From Symbiotaphrina buchneri (Eukaryota; Ascomycota; Symbiotaphrinales; Symbiotaphrinaceae), in NCBI GenBank assembly GCA_001599915.1, contig BCIG01000029.1, forward strand, positions 282,625 to 346,624: a stretch of 64,000 nt of DNA. The letters run 5' to 3'. Numbering within the stretch: position 1 is the stretch's first letter; each line of letters opens with the position of its first letter. A model generated the notes under the pieces. That model worked only from the letters and a program-made list of their open reading frames with translations, was not told the origin of the DNA and did no database searches. Shown here one piece after another: positions 34,680-45,058 of this stretch. A program made the translations under genes and the position numbers.

Positions 34680-35990
34680 ATGGCGAGAATCAAGACGATA
34701 GAGTATTTCAGAGTCCCGCCGCGATGGCTTTTTGTGAAGATCACAGATGTAGAGGGGAACTCGGGGTGGGGAGAAGCTACGTATGCGCCCCGCTGCCAGC
34801 TATATCCACCTCCACCGGCTGACATTTGATGGCGACAGACTTGAAGGCCATACAGAAGCTGTAGAGGGTAGTCTAGACGAGTTGCGTAACCGGATAGGCG
34901 AGTTTGATGCCGAGTATGATCCTTTTAAATTCTGTATCGCCCTAAGGAAGATCTATTAACCGTCTGACTAGTGAGATCGAGAATATATGGCAGACTGTCT
35001 ATCGTGGTGGCTTCTACCGCGGCGGGCCAGTCCTCCAGAGCGCTTTGTCTGGCATTGACATCGCGCTGTGGGACCTGAAAGGTGAGCGGCAATACAAATT
35101 CCCCAGGCCCAACCCATATACTCACACAATCCACAGCGAAGAAACTCAACCTTCCAATCTACCAGCTCCTCGGCGGCAAAGTCCGCAACACACTGTCCGT
35201 CTACGCCTGGATCGGGGGCGACCGGCCCGGGGAGATCGAAGCCGCCGCCCAAGCGCGCCTCGGGCAGGGTTTCACAGCCGTGAAGATGAACGCGACCGAG
35301 GACCTCGGGTGGCTCGACTCGCCGGCGGCACTGGACACCTGCCTGACACGTCTCGCCGCCGTCAAAGCACTCGGGCTCGACGCCGGGCTGGACTTCCACG
35401 GGCGCGTGCACCTGCCGATGGCGCGGCAGCTGGCCAAGGCGCTCGAGCCGCACCGCCCGCTGTTCATCGAGGAGCCGCTGCTGTCGGAGCACCCGGAGGG
35501 CATCGCGAGCCTGCATGCGCAGACCAGCATCCCCATTGCGCTGGGCGAGCGCCTGCATTCCCGCTGGCAGGTCAAGCCGTTTTTGGGACATGTTGAGATC
35601 TTGCAGCCGGATATTGCGCATGTTGGCGGCATCTCGGAGTTACTGCGCATTGCGAATATGGCGGAGGCGTGGGATATTGCGATCGCGCCCCATTGTCCCC
35701 TTGGTCCTATTGCCCTGGCGGCGTGCTTGCAGGTGGATGCGGCGATTAGTAATTTTGCGCTGCAGGAGATGAGTTTGGGCATCCATTATAATGTGGGAGG
35801 CTGGGATCTGCTGAGCTATGTTAAGGACCGGGAGACTTTCAAGGTGGACGAAGGGACGGTAAAGATCAGCCAGAAGCCGGGGTTGGGCATTGAGATTGAT
35901 GAGGAGGTTGTGAGAAGAGCGGCTAAAGACGCGCAGCCGTGGAGGACATTTGGGTTCCGAGGCGCGAATGGCGAGTTCAGAGAGTGGTAA
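34680..35990 (+). CDS. Enolase-superfamily sugar-acid dehydratase, D-galactonate dehydratase-like
   Basis: Four exons (34680-34780, 34839-34913, 34972-35081, 35137-35990) give 379 residues. The start [20 protein letters not shown] and the capping-domain block [20 protein letters not shown] match DgoD-type dehydratases closely. The barrel holds the metal ligands and catalytic residues: [20 protein letters not shown] (first active-site His), [18 protein letters not shown] and [13 protein letters not shown] (second His). Bacterial DgoD converts D-galactonate to 2-keto-3-deoxygalactonate. Spliced joints restore FDADEIENIWQ and LWDLKAKKLN. It is tail-to-tail with the DenD-like gene, only 56 bases apart. 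The exact sugar acid is inferred from family only. Confidence 0.9.
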
Positions 35991-36046
35991 ATTATGATAC
36001 ATGATTTGAGCCCAAAAAGCGGATTATATATAGCATCTATCTTTAA

Positions 36047-37015
36047 TCACTTCTTCACATAGCCATCCACAAAATCCCTTACCGTCTCCTCCAGGCTCTG
36101 ATCATCCACAAAGCCCAACTCCCTCGCCATCGCTGTCTCAAAATTCGTCGCCCAGCTATACACAATCTTCTCCACCCCCTCATCCCTCTCCTCCACCACC
36201 AACCTCCTCGCCTTCTCTCCACCGACCTTCTCCAGCGCCTCCAGCATCTCCTGCACGCTCACCGTCCTGCCCGGCAAATTCACCAAGCGACTCCTATATC
36301 TCTCAAACCGCTCCTTAGGCACCTGCATGGCATACACCAAATTCCTTATCACAACACGGGGACTACAGATCCACAACCACAGCTCCCTGGACACGGGCAA
36401 CACCGCTTTCTGGCCGAGCAACGGCTCTCTTAAAATCCCACTCGCGAACGAACTCGCCGCCGCCGTCGGCTTCCCCGGGCGCACTACGATGGTCGGAAGG
36501 CGGCAGGTGCGCCCGTCCAGCGCGCCCCGACGCGAGAGATCGTTCAGCAGCGTCTCGCTCATGAGTTTCTGCGCCCCGTAGCTGCCCTGCGGCATGGCGA
36601 CGCTGAGCTCCGTTGTTACCGCGTCGGGTGCTTGGGGGCCGTAGACCGCGCAGGCGGAGGTGTAGATGACTTTTACACCCGTGTGGTGGATGCGTAGGTA
36701 GTCGAGGATCTGCCGCGTGGCGTCCCAGTTCACGCGCAGTCCGAGATTTAGGTCGGCTTCGGACCCGGAGGACATGATCCCGTGCAGCAGGTACACGGCG
36801 TCGAGGGAGCCGGTGAAGAGCGTGGGGTAGCAGGATGGATCAGTGAGGTCCGCGGCGAGGCGGCGCGCTTTGGAGGCGTGTGCGGAGGCTTGTGAAGGGA
36901 TGGGAGGCGTGGCGATGTCGGTGAGGATCACTTCTGTGGTTTTCGGGTCTTGCAGGAAGGCAGTGGCGAGCTCTTGCCCGATGAAGCCCCCGGCGCCGGT
37001 GATGAGGATCCGCAT
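36047..37015 (-). CDS. NAD-dependent SDR/epimerase, D-erythronate dehydrogenase (DenD)-like
   Basis: An intronless frame of 322 residues from MRILITGAGGFIGQELATAF. It has the extended-SDR nucleotide motif GxxGxxG and the active-site block SYGAQKLMSETLLNDLSRRG (Tyr-x3-Lys). CRLPTIVVRPGKPTAAASS and FASGILREPLLGQ are hallmark segments of the DenD/UDP-sugar-epimerase-like subgroup. DenD oxidises D-erythronate with NAD in bacteria. The frame runs upstream to 37204, but that extension is Pro/Thr-rich and unconserved, so I start at 37015. Its position beside a sugar-acid dehydratase supports a role in sugar-acid breakdown, which is inference. Confidence 0.85.
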   Translation of the reverse strand: MRILITGAGGFIGQELATAFLQDPKTTEVILTDIATPPIPSQASAHASKARRLAADLTDPSCYPTLFTGSLDAVYLLHGIMSSGSEADLNLGLRVNWDATRQILDYLRIHHTGVKVIYTSACAVYGPQAPDAVTTELSVAMPQGSYGAQKLMSETLLNDLSRRGALDGRTCRLPTIVVRPGKPTAAASSFASGILREPLLGQKAVLPVSRELWLWICSPRVVIRNLVYAMQVPKERFERYRSRLVNLPGRTVSVQEMLEALEKVGGEKARRLVVEERDEGVEKIVYSWATNFETAMARELGFVDDQSLEETVRDFVDGYVKK

Positions 37016-37524
37016 GTTGCAATGCGTCGTCGACGAGCTGGAGGGATTTCGTGATGTAGGATGGGTTTGAAGGCGTCTTGTTGAAGGTCTGTGATTCGAG
37101 CTGGTATGTGGTTTGGTGACTTCGGAGCTTTCCCCGGATGACGGGTAGAGGTAGCGTGGGGGAGGTCTCGGTGGAGAGTATGCCGAACATGGTCCGGGCA
37201 GCAACCAACGTCATTTGTATTTCGATGCATTAGATCATTGCGCTCTTCGAACATTTGGAACCCCGAAGACAAGAAGACAAGTGAGGAGTTGAGGAGAGAA
37301 GAGGAAGGTGGTGGATTCGTACAACCCTCATCAGAAGCCTTCTAAGCACGCCGTCGCCACATCCTCCTCTTACACACTGCTGGTGCTGCGGTGCATCGGT
37401 CAATAAACAGAAGCAACGGCCCGTTTACTTAACCGCTCGAATCCGATAAAGCAATCCTTGGCTTACCCGTTTGAGGGCTTTAGAATCTACTTGTTAAGGA
37501 GTCGAAAAGCGGAGATCCATTGTC
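37016..37524. other. Intergenic, DenD-like to HET gene
   Basis: About 510 bases containing the promoter of the DenD-like gene and the 3' flank of the HET gene. Nothing else is seen. Confidence 0.45.
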
Positions 37525-39220
37525 TCACAATCTGCTGCTCTTAATTATACTGGCCCTCGACCCACTGTTCCGGCTTTCTTCTCCTCCGGCAAGTCGTAAC
37601 GAGGGAACCGCAGAATTATCAGTCACAGTGATCTGTAGCGAGTACGCGTCGCCGGCTATAACACGAGGGATGGGTCGATTGGGTGCTCGAACCATCTCTA
37701 AGGAGATTGTCTTTTGATGAGCGATAGACTTGACAGAGAGTGGAGGGATTTGTCTGTGGTTCGTTCTGAAGTATTCCGCTAAGCTCTTCGGGTTCTCTTG
37801 GCCTTTCCATTGCCAGATTCCATACACGGGAAATCTAACGTAAGCGTCTGGGTTGATAGCGATCGTGAACAACTCGGATCTGTCCTGGGTCTTTAATCCA
37901 ATCTGCACAATCGCTTGGTGGCCCGAGCCCAGAAGGATTCCTTGGTCCTCAAGCGTAGGAAGGGGTCCTGCACTCCCTAGTTCTGGAATGATCCTATAAT
38001 CTTCAGGATCAAACGATTTGCTCCGTTTGTATATATCTATGCCATGTATGTACACCTCTGGTGGGTATTTGAAGTGCACGGAGGTGTTCAAATGCCTCTT
38101 TGTCCGAGAGGAAAATTCATGGTGATAGTAGTTGATCAAGATGTTCTGCCTGCCGCGGCTCTTAAGGGTGTTCAGGTTTCTTTCCGCGGAGTGCTCCTGG
38201 ATTCCGACAGCTATGAAGGCATTGTCGCTGTTGTTCGTACGTGTTAGTAGCAGGAAAACGGGACGATTGTCAGCTCCGTTTGCAACGTTCAAAATCATCA
38301 TAGGGGAAGCCTCTCCATCGACTTCGAAAACTTCCGCATCAATGCTTAGACCAGCATTCGTCATAGTATATCCCTGTCGATTTGGGAAAAAGGGCCATCT
38401 CGCATACTGGTCCGTGTAGAAATCTGGAGAAGTGGGAAGCAGTCGGTAGGGGTATGCTGCGGGGGGCAATCAGTGCCAAAAGAGAAAAAACGTCGCTAAT
38501 AGTCGGCATACCAACATGGCAGAAGACTGTTTCGTCGCTCGAGACTCGTATAAGCTCATGAAGCATTCGTGTGAATGACCTTTTTCCTTCACCGTATGTC
38601 AAAGGCATGTGAATGTCAAGTAGTCCAAGCACGCTATATGCTCGATCTTCGATTCTCGTTGTCGTACGAGCACTGGCCCATGACAGCTTGGTAGAGGCAG
38701 AGGCGGTCCGGAAATCAACTAGATGCTCTGTGCTAATACCTGTGCTTCTCGTGATTGCTTCTGTGAAGGTCTCCCTGACACCTATCTTGGACCACGATTG
38801 AGCCACAAATAGGAGGCAACGTGGTGCCAAAAGTTCCTGAAGGGTCCAGCCTCGTGTGAACCACCGACTGCTTGAGAACTCCTCGCACAAAGCGTCCTTA
38901 TTCACGTCCGCTAAATAAGCGTAGCAGATTTGAGCGTCTGAGTAGATTTGGAACATCGAATTGATGGCCTCCGTCAATTCGGCCAAGTCGCTCTTATCAA
39001 TACAGCAAGTGTCCATCCAGATGTAGTCCCAGCCGTCTCCTGCAGCGAGGCTGCAGCAATTTTCAATTTTCGCCCAACCCTTCATATGGACCCGGTCCGG
39101 TCGCGTCATATCCTTGAGGATGACTTCCTCCTTCCCCCATGTGTGAGATAGGACAGCGTAGAGCGGGATATATCTTGCGAAGCTTTCCACCTCCAGAGTG
39201 CGGGTGTTCAGTAGTCTCAT
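37525..39220 (-). CDS. HET-domain protein
   Basis: Two exons (39220-38512, 38456-37525; 55-nt intron with a GTATGC donor) give 546 residues. The start MRLLNTRTLEVESFARYIPL is typical of HET proteins. The HET domain follows in full: YAVLSHTWGKEEVILKDM, WDYIWMDTCCIDKSDLAELT, EAINSMFQIYSDAQICYAYL and SSSRWFTRGWTLQELLAPRC. The next part, RIEDRAYSVLGLLDIHMPLT then YGEGKRSFTRMLHELI, also fits the family. HET domains drive heterokaryon-incompatibility cell death in known cases. The C-terminal ~310 residues, starting AYPYRLLPTSPDFYTD, are the usual variable region and have no recognised repeats. Whether this copy acts in incompatibility is unknown. Confidence 0.9.
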
Positions 39221-39689
39221 CTTGATGGCTTTGCTCAGTCAGGAGTATAGGTTGGTGGCAGGAGTGGCCGATGTCTCGAGAGAGGGGCCGATGGAATGAT
39301 GAGGTAGACGTCGTCAGGTGAGGCGCAGCGGAGCGTGGCAAGGCTGATCTCCAGCTGCATATGTAACCGGCCCAACATTCCACCGATTGGCTCACTGCGC
39401 AAAGGAGATCCCGTTGCGCAGCGGAATATCAACAAAATGGCACAACAGCGTGGTTTCGCCTTCTGGTCTTCGCGCTCCAGGAAGGTTCGAATCTCTCAAA
39501 TAACCATGATTTGCAGCAAACCGGAGCAACTCCCGAGTGGTACTTTCGAGTTTCGAACGCGACGACACTATGAGCGTGTATCCGGGCCCTTTCGGTCTTA
39601 ACTTAGCGGGAGGCTCATATCTCTCACATTATTGAAAACTGCCTCTAACCACTGAAATGCCTTGAAGGCAAATTGTAGCGTTATGGAAG
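39221..39689. other. Intergenic, HET promoter
   Basis: About 470 bases upstream of the HET gene and in front of the degraded HET copy. No gene or repeat is recognised. Confidence 0.45.
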
Positions 39690-40330
39690 AGTGAACTATC
39701 ACCCTACTTGACGAAGAAGCGTAGGCACTGCTGGAGTATTACGGAAGAGCAGTTCTCCGATAGTCAATGGTTCACACGCACTGGGGTTTTTCAGGAGCTC
39801 CCAGCACGAAGTTGCCTTCTATCTGCGGGTATTGGCAATCATAGAAGAAAATATCTGTCAGAGAGTCCTTCAGGAGTATTGCAGGGCCGAGAGAGTATGC
39901 CCATACTTTTCACGATCCCGAGTTAGCAACCGTTAGCCACGAGAGGGCAAATTTCGATGATTCCCGGTTGTCACGATGTTCGCTATAAAGAACAACATGT
40001 AAGCTCTATCGGTCAGGGCGCTGGTCCCGGGGCTGGACGTCCGAAAGGGGATCTCTTTCGAGAGGTAATTTGGCTGATGCGGTATTGCTTTCCAAAGAAC
40101 GGATATAAGCCCGCAACGACGTCATCCAGCTCCAGGTTCGAAGAATCGGACTTGCAGGAATTTGGAAGTGCTGACCGAACTACAGTATATCGACTAATAC
40201 CAGAAGAACGGAGGTATGTAACAATAATTACCGGAGGTAGAGTGCGTGATATTTCCCGATACTTTCAAAAGCTCATTATCCGAAGAAACTTTCATATTTA
40301 TTCCAAGAATATCCTGCATTACGTTTATGA
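39690..40330 (+). pseudogene. Degraded HET-like remnant
   Basis: On the plus strand, QFSDSQWFTRTGVFQELPAR reads like the HET block SRWFTRGWTLQELLAPR of the neighbouring intact gene, in opposite orientation. Other blocks are scattered between stops and frame changes; the downstream frame ISRYFQKLIIRRNFHIYSKN has no recognisable domain. There is no start codon in context and no complete domain. I take it as a decayed inverted copy of a HET gene. Confidence 0.4.
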
Positions 40331-41293
40331 ACTTGAGTGGTCCATCCCCGTGCCCTCTTCAAACAGCGGTGACCTGATTTCCCGCGCCCGTAGTTTCATG
40401 ATGTTCGCACACCGCGCCGCAATTTCGGCCAAGCCCTCATGGCCGCACTGCCCCACCTCCTCCAACCTGCTTTTCCAAAGCCGCCATCTCGCGGGGCTGA
40501 AGGCGGTCGTGGCTGTGACGCCCGCATCCCTAGCCAATGGACCCAGAGCTACCACTTCCGAAGGAGTCCCTTGGTTAGCGGACGAACCACTCAGCAACAG
40601 GAGTTTATGTCCGGCTCGTTTGAGCCACTCCAGCACTAGCGGCATGAGGTCTTGAAGAGGGGTCTCCGCCGCGGAGCCGTTATTGCTATCCGTGGCGACT
40701 AACGGCCTAGTGGTTTCCAGGGTGGCCCGAAAGAGCGGCAGAGCACATATCCCGGGCAGTTGATCGTGGCAAACGGCGAGTGCGGCAAGGCGTGCAGTGA
40801 ACGCCGTCAGGTTCTGCTTCCGAACGTCCGATGCAATCCTGTCGATAGAGGAGGTCTCCCTGGCTAGGGCTACAGCCAGAAATGGCAGGTCCGCCCAGAT
40901 CCGGCCGTGTCTGGTCAAGGCCACATGGGTAACTGGCTCTTCCCCTGTCTCCAGTGGGGGCCGGCTCAGCGCGCCAAGTTCCCGTGCGTACAACACATGG
41001 TAGACCAACCGATCCTGCCACGGGCTGTCGGCGTCGAAGCTCTGGGCCGATTGTATGACCTGGTACCAGAGGTCTTCAAGGTCTACCTCAAACAATTCAA
41101 TTGGGTTGTTGGAGCGCGTATATCGGCCGGTGATGCTCCAGATGAAGCTGCGAATGCTGTTACAGAGAGCTTCTCTGTCCGCGTCGGTCGAGGCGTTCAA
41201 GATCTGCCGGTCGAGGCTTTGGCGCAGATTGGCGGACATCGAGAGCCGCTTCTCGACCGAGGCTTCTGATGCCTGTTCCATCGTTGACGTCAT
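40325..41293 (-). CDS. DUF3632-like protein, function unknown
   Basis: A frame of 322 residues from MTSTMEQASEASVEKRLSMS; the frame is open to 41458, but the extension is Cys/Ile-rich and not protein-like. The body is helical with IELFEVDLEDLWYQVIQSAQ, DADSPWQDRLVYHVLYAREL and WLKRAGHKLLLLSGSSA, arranged as in fungal DUF3632 proteins. Members are often near secondary-metabolite or incompatibility genes and have no assigned role. The assignment rests on the pattern only. Its 3' end overlaps the flank of the HET remnant on the other strand. Confidence 0.65.
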   Translation of the reverse strand: MTSTMEQASEASVEKRLSMSANLRQSLDRQILNASTDADREALCNSIRSFIWSITGRYTRSNNPIELFEVDLEDLWYQVIQSAQSFDADSPWQDRLVYHVLYARELGALSRPPLETGEEPVTHVALTRHGRIWADLPFLAVALARETSSIDRIASDVRKQNLTAFTARLAALAVCHDQLPGICALPLFRATLETTRPLVATDSNNGSAAETPLQDLMPLVLEWLKRAGHKLLLLSGSSANQGTPSEVVALGPLARDAGVTATTAFSPARWRLWKSRLEEVGQCGHEGLAEIAARCANIMKLRAREIRSPLFEEGTGMDHSSS

Positions 41294-42379
41294 GGACGTA
41301 TTGCCAGAATGGATGAGGAGTAAGTTAGAGAATGAGGCAGCCAGGAAAGAGATGATGATCCGCAGCTGTAGGCTGCAGCGGATTATATCCTTGTCAAAAC
41401 GGCAATACCTGCAAGGCACACAACCATCGTAGTTCTTCGCCACGCAAGGTTTAATCACAGGTGGAGTGTAAGTTCAGTGATGGCTGAGCCTGAAATTTTC
41501 TCCACCTTGTTAGCCAATGAATACAACGGCTAGTTGAAGGATCGGCTGCGCATGCTGTTGCCTAGAAGCTAACCGGGCCAGTCAACTTTCGTTCTCGTTC
41601 TCCGTACTTCAGGGCTTCAACTATCACTGCGCTTAACGGAAGCTACAGTAGCAGCTCGCACTGTTGTGCATGTACCCTTGCTCATCACAGGAGATTGCTG
41701 ATCACTTTACGCTTGATATTGCTCACAAGACGAAAAGCGCAAGGAATACCATCCCGCTTCCCCTTCGCTAGTCTACGGGGCTCGGATAGGTTCGCAACGC
41801 ATCCTTATGAGTGATATACCACACCACAAAAGGCCGAAGGAGGCTAGATGCCCGATGTCTCAGGAGTCTGTGGGCGGCGCTATGTGCATGTGATAATATC
41901 ATCTCATTCTTCTGGACAATCATGTCTTACATCGGGTTGGCAGGCCCAAAAAACTGTCTTGGATGTACAAATGTCAACCCAGCATCTGGTAGTCATCCCG
42001 TGCATCATCTGTACGTCGGATACGGTATGCAACAGGATGAGCAGGTTCTAGGAATCCGAGCAGTCCGAGCAATCCGAGCGATCCGCTTTCAGGTCCTTGC
42101 AGTCAGCATGTGTCAGCCACTGCCGCAATGCTTCCCAATTTCTTCTAGAACCGCGAATGGTTGGCAGGAGTGGATGCGGAAGCAGGCTCTGTGAAGTTTC
42201 GGGTCCTTGTCTAGGGGTCCAGCTAAAAAGCTACAGCCGCATTGGCGATTACATGGCATTATGACATTTATGGTCCAAGGCCAATATAAAACTGGGGACC
42301 TGGAACACTTGGAATCAGCACCATTGGACATATCACTACCCACCCAAGAACATCCATCAGCACATATTTCGTCCTCAAC
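41294..42379. other. Intergenic, with a 9-bp tandem repeat
   Basis: About 1.1 kb between the DUF3632-like gene and the first small secreted protein. At 42055-42085 a 9-bp unit (TCCGAGCAG and variants) is repeated about 3.4 times. No coding frame of quality is seen. Confidence 0.45.
42055..42085 (+). repeat. 9-bp tandem repeat, about 3.4 copies
   Basis: TCCGAGCAG, TCCGAGCAA, TCCGAGCGA and a partial TCCG follow one another. It lies ~300 bases upstream of the first small secreted protein gene. Confidence 0.7.
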
Positions 42380-42738
42380 ATGAGATTCAGCTCAATCATC
42401 CTTTATTTTACCTTGGCTGCTTGTGCTCTTGCTCAACAACCCTGCTACAACCAGTACGGCGCAACTCAGTGCCCTTGAGCCAGCTAATATCTATCGTAGG
42501 GCCGACCCAGATAGCGGCATCGGAAACTATTGCTACTGTGAAGGCGACGGTGCGTTGCTCTACAACTGTTGTTAACACGCTTTATCCTGTGTCGAACCTG
42601 AATCCCTAAAGGATGTGTATCAGCTGGTGAGCTGGACCAGAAGCTGACATACTTTCCCTGCTAGGTCAGTGTTATTACGATGGGTCTGGGTCTAATGTCT
42701 GTGACCCCGTGGGACCTGCGATTGGATTTTGCCCCTGA
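42380..42738 (+). CDS. Small secreted cysteine-rich protein 1
   Basis: Three exons (42380-42468, 42500-42549, 42665-42738) give 70 residues; no single frame shows the gene. The first exon encodes a signal peptide (MRFSSIILYFTLAACALAQQ). The mature part has six Cys, in PCYNQ, YCYCEGDGQCYYD, NVCDP and FCP at the C-terminus. The second intron (115 nt) has a CTGAC branch and TAG end. The first intron is only 31 nt with a weak GTGCCC donor but has GCTAAT before CGTAG. Without it the protein stops after 30 residues. The design resembles secreted effectors or antimicrobial peptides. It shares a C-YYD block with the gene at 43756. Confidence 0.55.
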
Positions 42739-43755
42739 TTGCCTGGATGGCCGATTGAGCTGAAGTTTGTCATCTACTGCCGGCTGCAACAGCAAAGGTC
42801 TCAGCTCTGCAGAGGGTATGGGCGGTAGCGGACCTGGATACCTGGATTAGTCTAGTTGCCTTTCATTAATTAATACTACTCGCTGTACCAACAAAGATTC
42901 CAGAACAGCGTAGCACGATGGAACCTCTAATGTAACCTCACCTCACTAGAGCGAGGTTCTAATTACGGGCTCAGTCTTCTATAATCTACTGGCTACCTCT
43001 TCCGTGCTTCCCGTCCCCGCCGTGGGGTTCTGGAGACTCTTACATGGATGAGGCTATCAATGGCATGTTTCCAGGTCGGATACCCAGAGAAAAACTACTT
43101 GCAGGCATCGGATCCCTCGTCCAAGAACCCCTCATCCTGACTCGCTCTGCGAGCATGCCTCTACAACTGTGCCACGATCAGCTCGTATCCCACACATAAA
43201 CGAGTTACCCTAGCAATACGACCTGACCTTCGAGGGCATTTTGAACTAACGCATGTGAGCTGTCATTCTTTTGGGGGTTACAGCATCCACCGACTCTCAG
43301 CTCGAGCAGGATGATGATCAGCAGACCAACATTACCCAATACATGCGTGGTGATTTGGGGCGTGTTTACTCGAGTGTACACCCTCTGGTTAGATGGGGGC
43401 CATAATCCACTCGTATTGCTTACGGAATCGTCACCAAAGTGAGGATTTGGAGCTGCTGATCACTATCACCCTTCCTCATTCGAACAACCTATCTTTGGGC
43501 ACTCAGGTGAGCTCATTCTCAGTGTTCTCGGTGTCCGAGAAGACAGGTCCCTGCAGCCAGTCCGCTACCAAGGCTAAGATCCAAGTAGGTTGAACGGAGC
43601 TCCGCCACGCGCAGCCTTCCGTGTGAAGGGTCAGGTCTCAATTGAATGGTGAGGGACATATAAAAGAAGCTCCCTTGGATGTCTTGGTCTTGAAAGCACA
43701 ATCACAATCTGAAGAGTCAGAAGTTCGTCGGTTCAGGCACGTATAATCAACCAAA
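42739..43755. other. Intergenic between the two small secreted proteins
   Basis: About 1 kb. A plus-strand stretch near 43282-43410 reads as a clean 40-residue frame containing TQYMRGDLGRVYSSVHPLVR and ending in a stop, but without a start or extension on either side. It may be a relic of an unidentified gene. Confidence 0.35.
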
Positions 43756-44108
43756 ATGAAGCTCCTTCAAGTGTCTTCTCTCCTTCTGCTTTCAAGCATT
43801 GTTGTCCTGCGGGCAAGGGGGGCTGCCATTGTTCCACGAGACACGTATTACGGCGTACGCCCACTCCATCCCAGACATCTCAGCCCACTAATCAACAGCA
43901 TGAAGTCATGTTCTCCCACGACCCAACTTTGCAGTTATGAAGTGGACGAAGGGTTTGTCGATACCTGTACGTGCAATGTGAGTACAAAGTTTCTATTAAC
44001 AAGCAAACGACAAGCTGACAGAACGTACCTCAGTCTGATTCGCAATGCGTCACCAATGACGGATTCTGTTATTATGACACCAGTACCAGTTACTGCACAT
44101 GTCATTAG
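43756..44108 (+). CDS. Small secreted cysteine-rich protein 2
   Basis: At least two exons (43756-43977, 44034-44108; 56-nt intron with CTGAC branch) give 98 residues. MKLLQVSSLLLLSSIVVLRA is a signal peptide, and AAIVPRD then contains a possible processing site. The Cys-rich part has SCSPTTQLCSYEV, DTCTCN, then after the splice SDSQCVTNDGFCYYDTSTSY and CTCH at the end. A further optional intron of 51 nt (43858-43908, GTACGC...GAAG) would remove the low-complexity RPLHPRHLSPLINS part; it does not change the frame. Nothing is known of its function. Confidence 0.65.
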
Positions 44109-45058
44109 GCGATTCTGCTCCGTTTTGAACAAGAAGACTTTTGAATTTTACATTCGCCATATGTTCATTCTTTACACTCCATGATTCATCTTGAAATTAT
44201 TTGTGTGACCTCAAACGAACCTTGCGCCCCTTAGTCCTCAAGTGTCCGCCGCTGGCCATAAATGAGATGCGAGATAGCGCTTCAAAGCAACACCTGCCGT
44301 TCGCCCAAGCCCAAGCACAATAGCACCAAAGCTATATCCTCCACGATCCTCCAACGGAGAGCCGTGCCACATCCTTCAACCTCTGAATGATCAAGATAAA
44401 GGCAGACTGCTAATTTGACCTCAAGGTTGTAGAACGCCTTGTAGGAGCGGTGGTCTAAATAAACATGACAGGCTTCTTGTTATTGAGCTTGGAGGAGTTG
44501 TAGAGCATATACTGGCAATGTACTAGTCTGTTGAGAAGATTTTTGATATACTACATATGAGGAGCACAAAGGCGCGATATTCCCGCAGTCCCTCTGCTTC
44601 TCTGCCAAGTACACAGATAATCTCATATTATCATTCCCGGACAAAACAACTTTTTCACGAGATGCCTCCAGCTGTCTCCATTCTGGTCGTCCTCGAATAA
44701 TAGCTGATCTCATTATTACCTGTACGTCTTGTAGCGACCCAAAGAAAGGACTACCTTCTCTTCCGGGTGCGATAGCTGATTAGTTAGGATGCGTCGGCAC
44801 ATGTGGGGTCGAGAATGTTCCTGAAAAGGTTAAGCTTTCCAACGGTTCGGGATACCTACCTTACCTTACCTCTACTGTGCTCCAAATTCGACTGACGTCC
44901 CTCGCCAAACCTGTCACTTCTTGAACTTCGACAGGTTTGGAACGTGGCCAACGTGCTTCCGGCACACTTGCAGTAATCAGCAACAACAACACATACAGAT
45001 ATATATATACGGACGACATTGTTCCAGTTTCATTCCAAGACGAGTACGCCACGACAAC
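44109..45058. other. Intergenic, nothing recognised
   Basis: About 950 bases upstream of the SDR gene. Only short frames are present. A CT/AC-rich stretch with ACAACAACAACA near 44980 lies just before the SDR start and fits a 5' leader. Confidence 0.45.

Noticed and set aside
35045-35596. 183-residue Arg-rich plus-strand frame
   Set aside because: It overlaps the dehydratase exon 4 in another frame and has no motif.
39470-39500. B-box-like GGTTCGAATCT suggesting a tRNA
   Set aside because: Flanking bases cannot form a T stem or anticodon arm.
43282-43410. Clean short frame with TQYMRGDLGRVYSS
   Set aside because: No start, splice sites or extension on either side and no family recognised; noted only as a possible relic.
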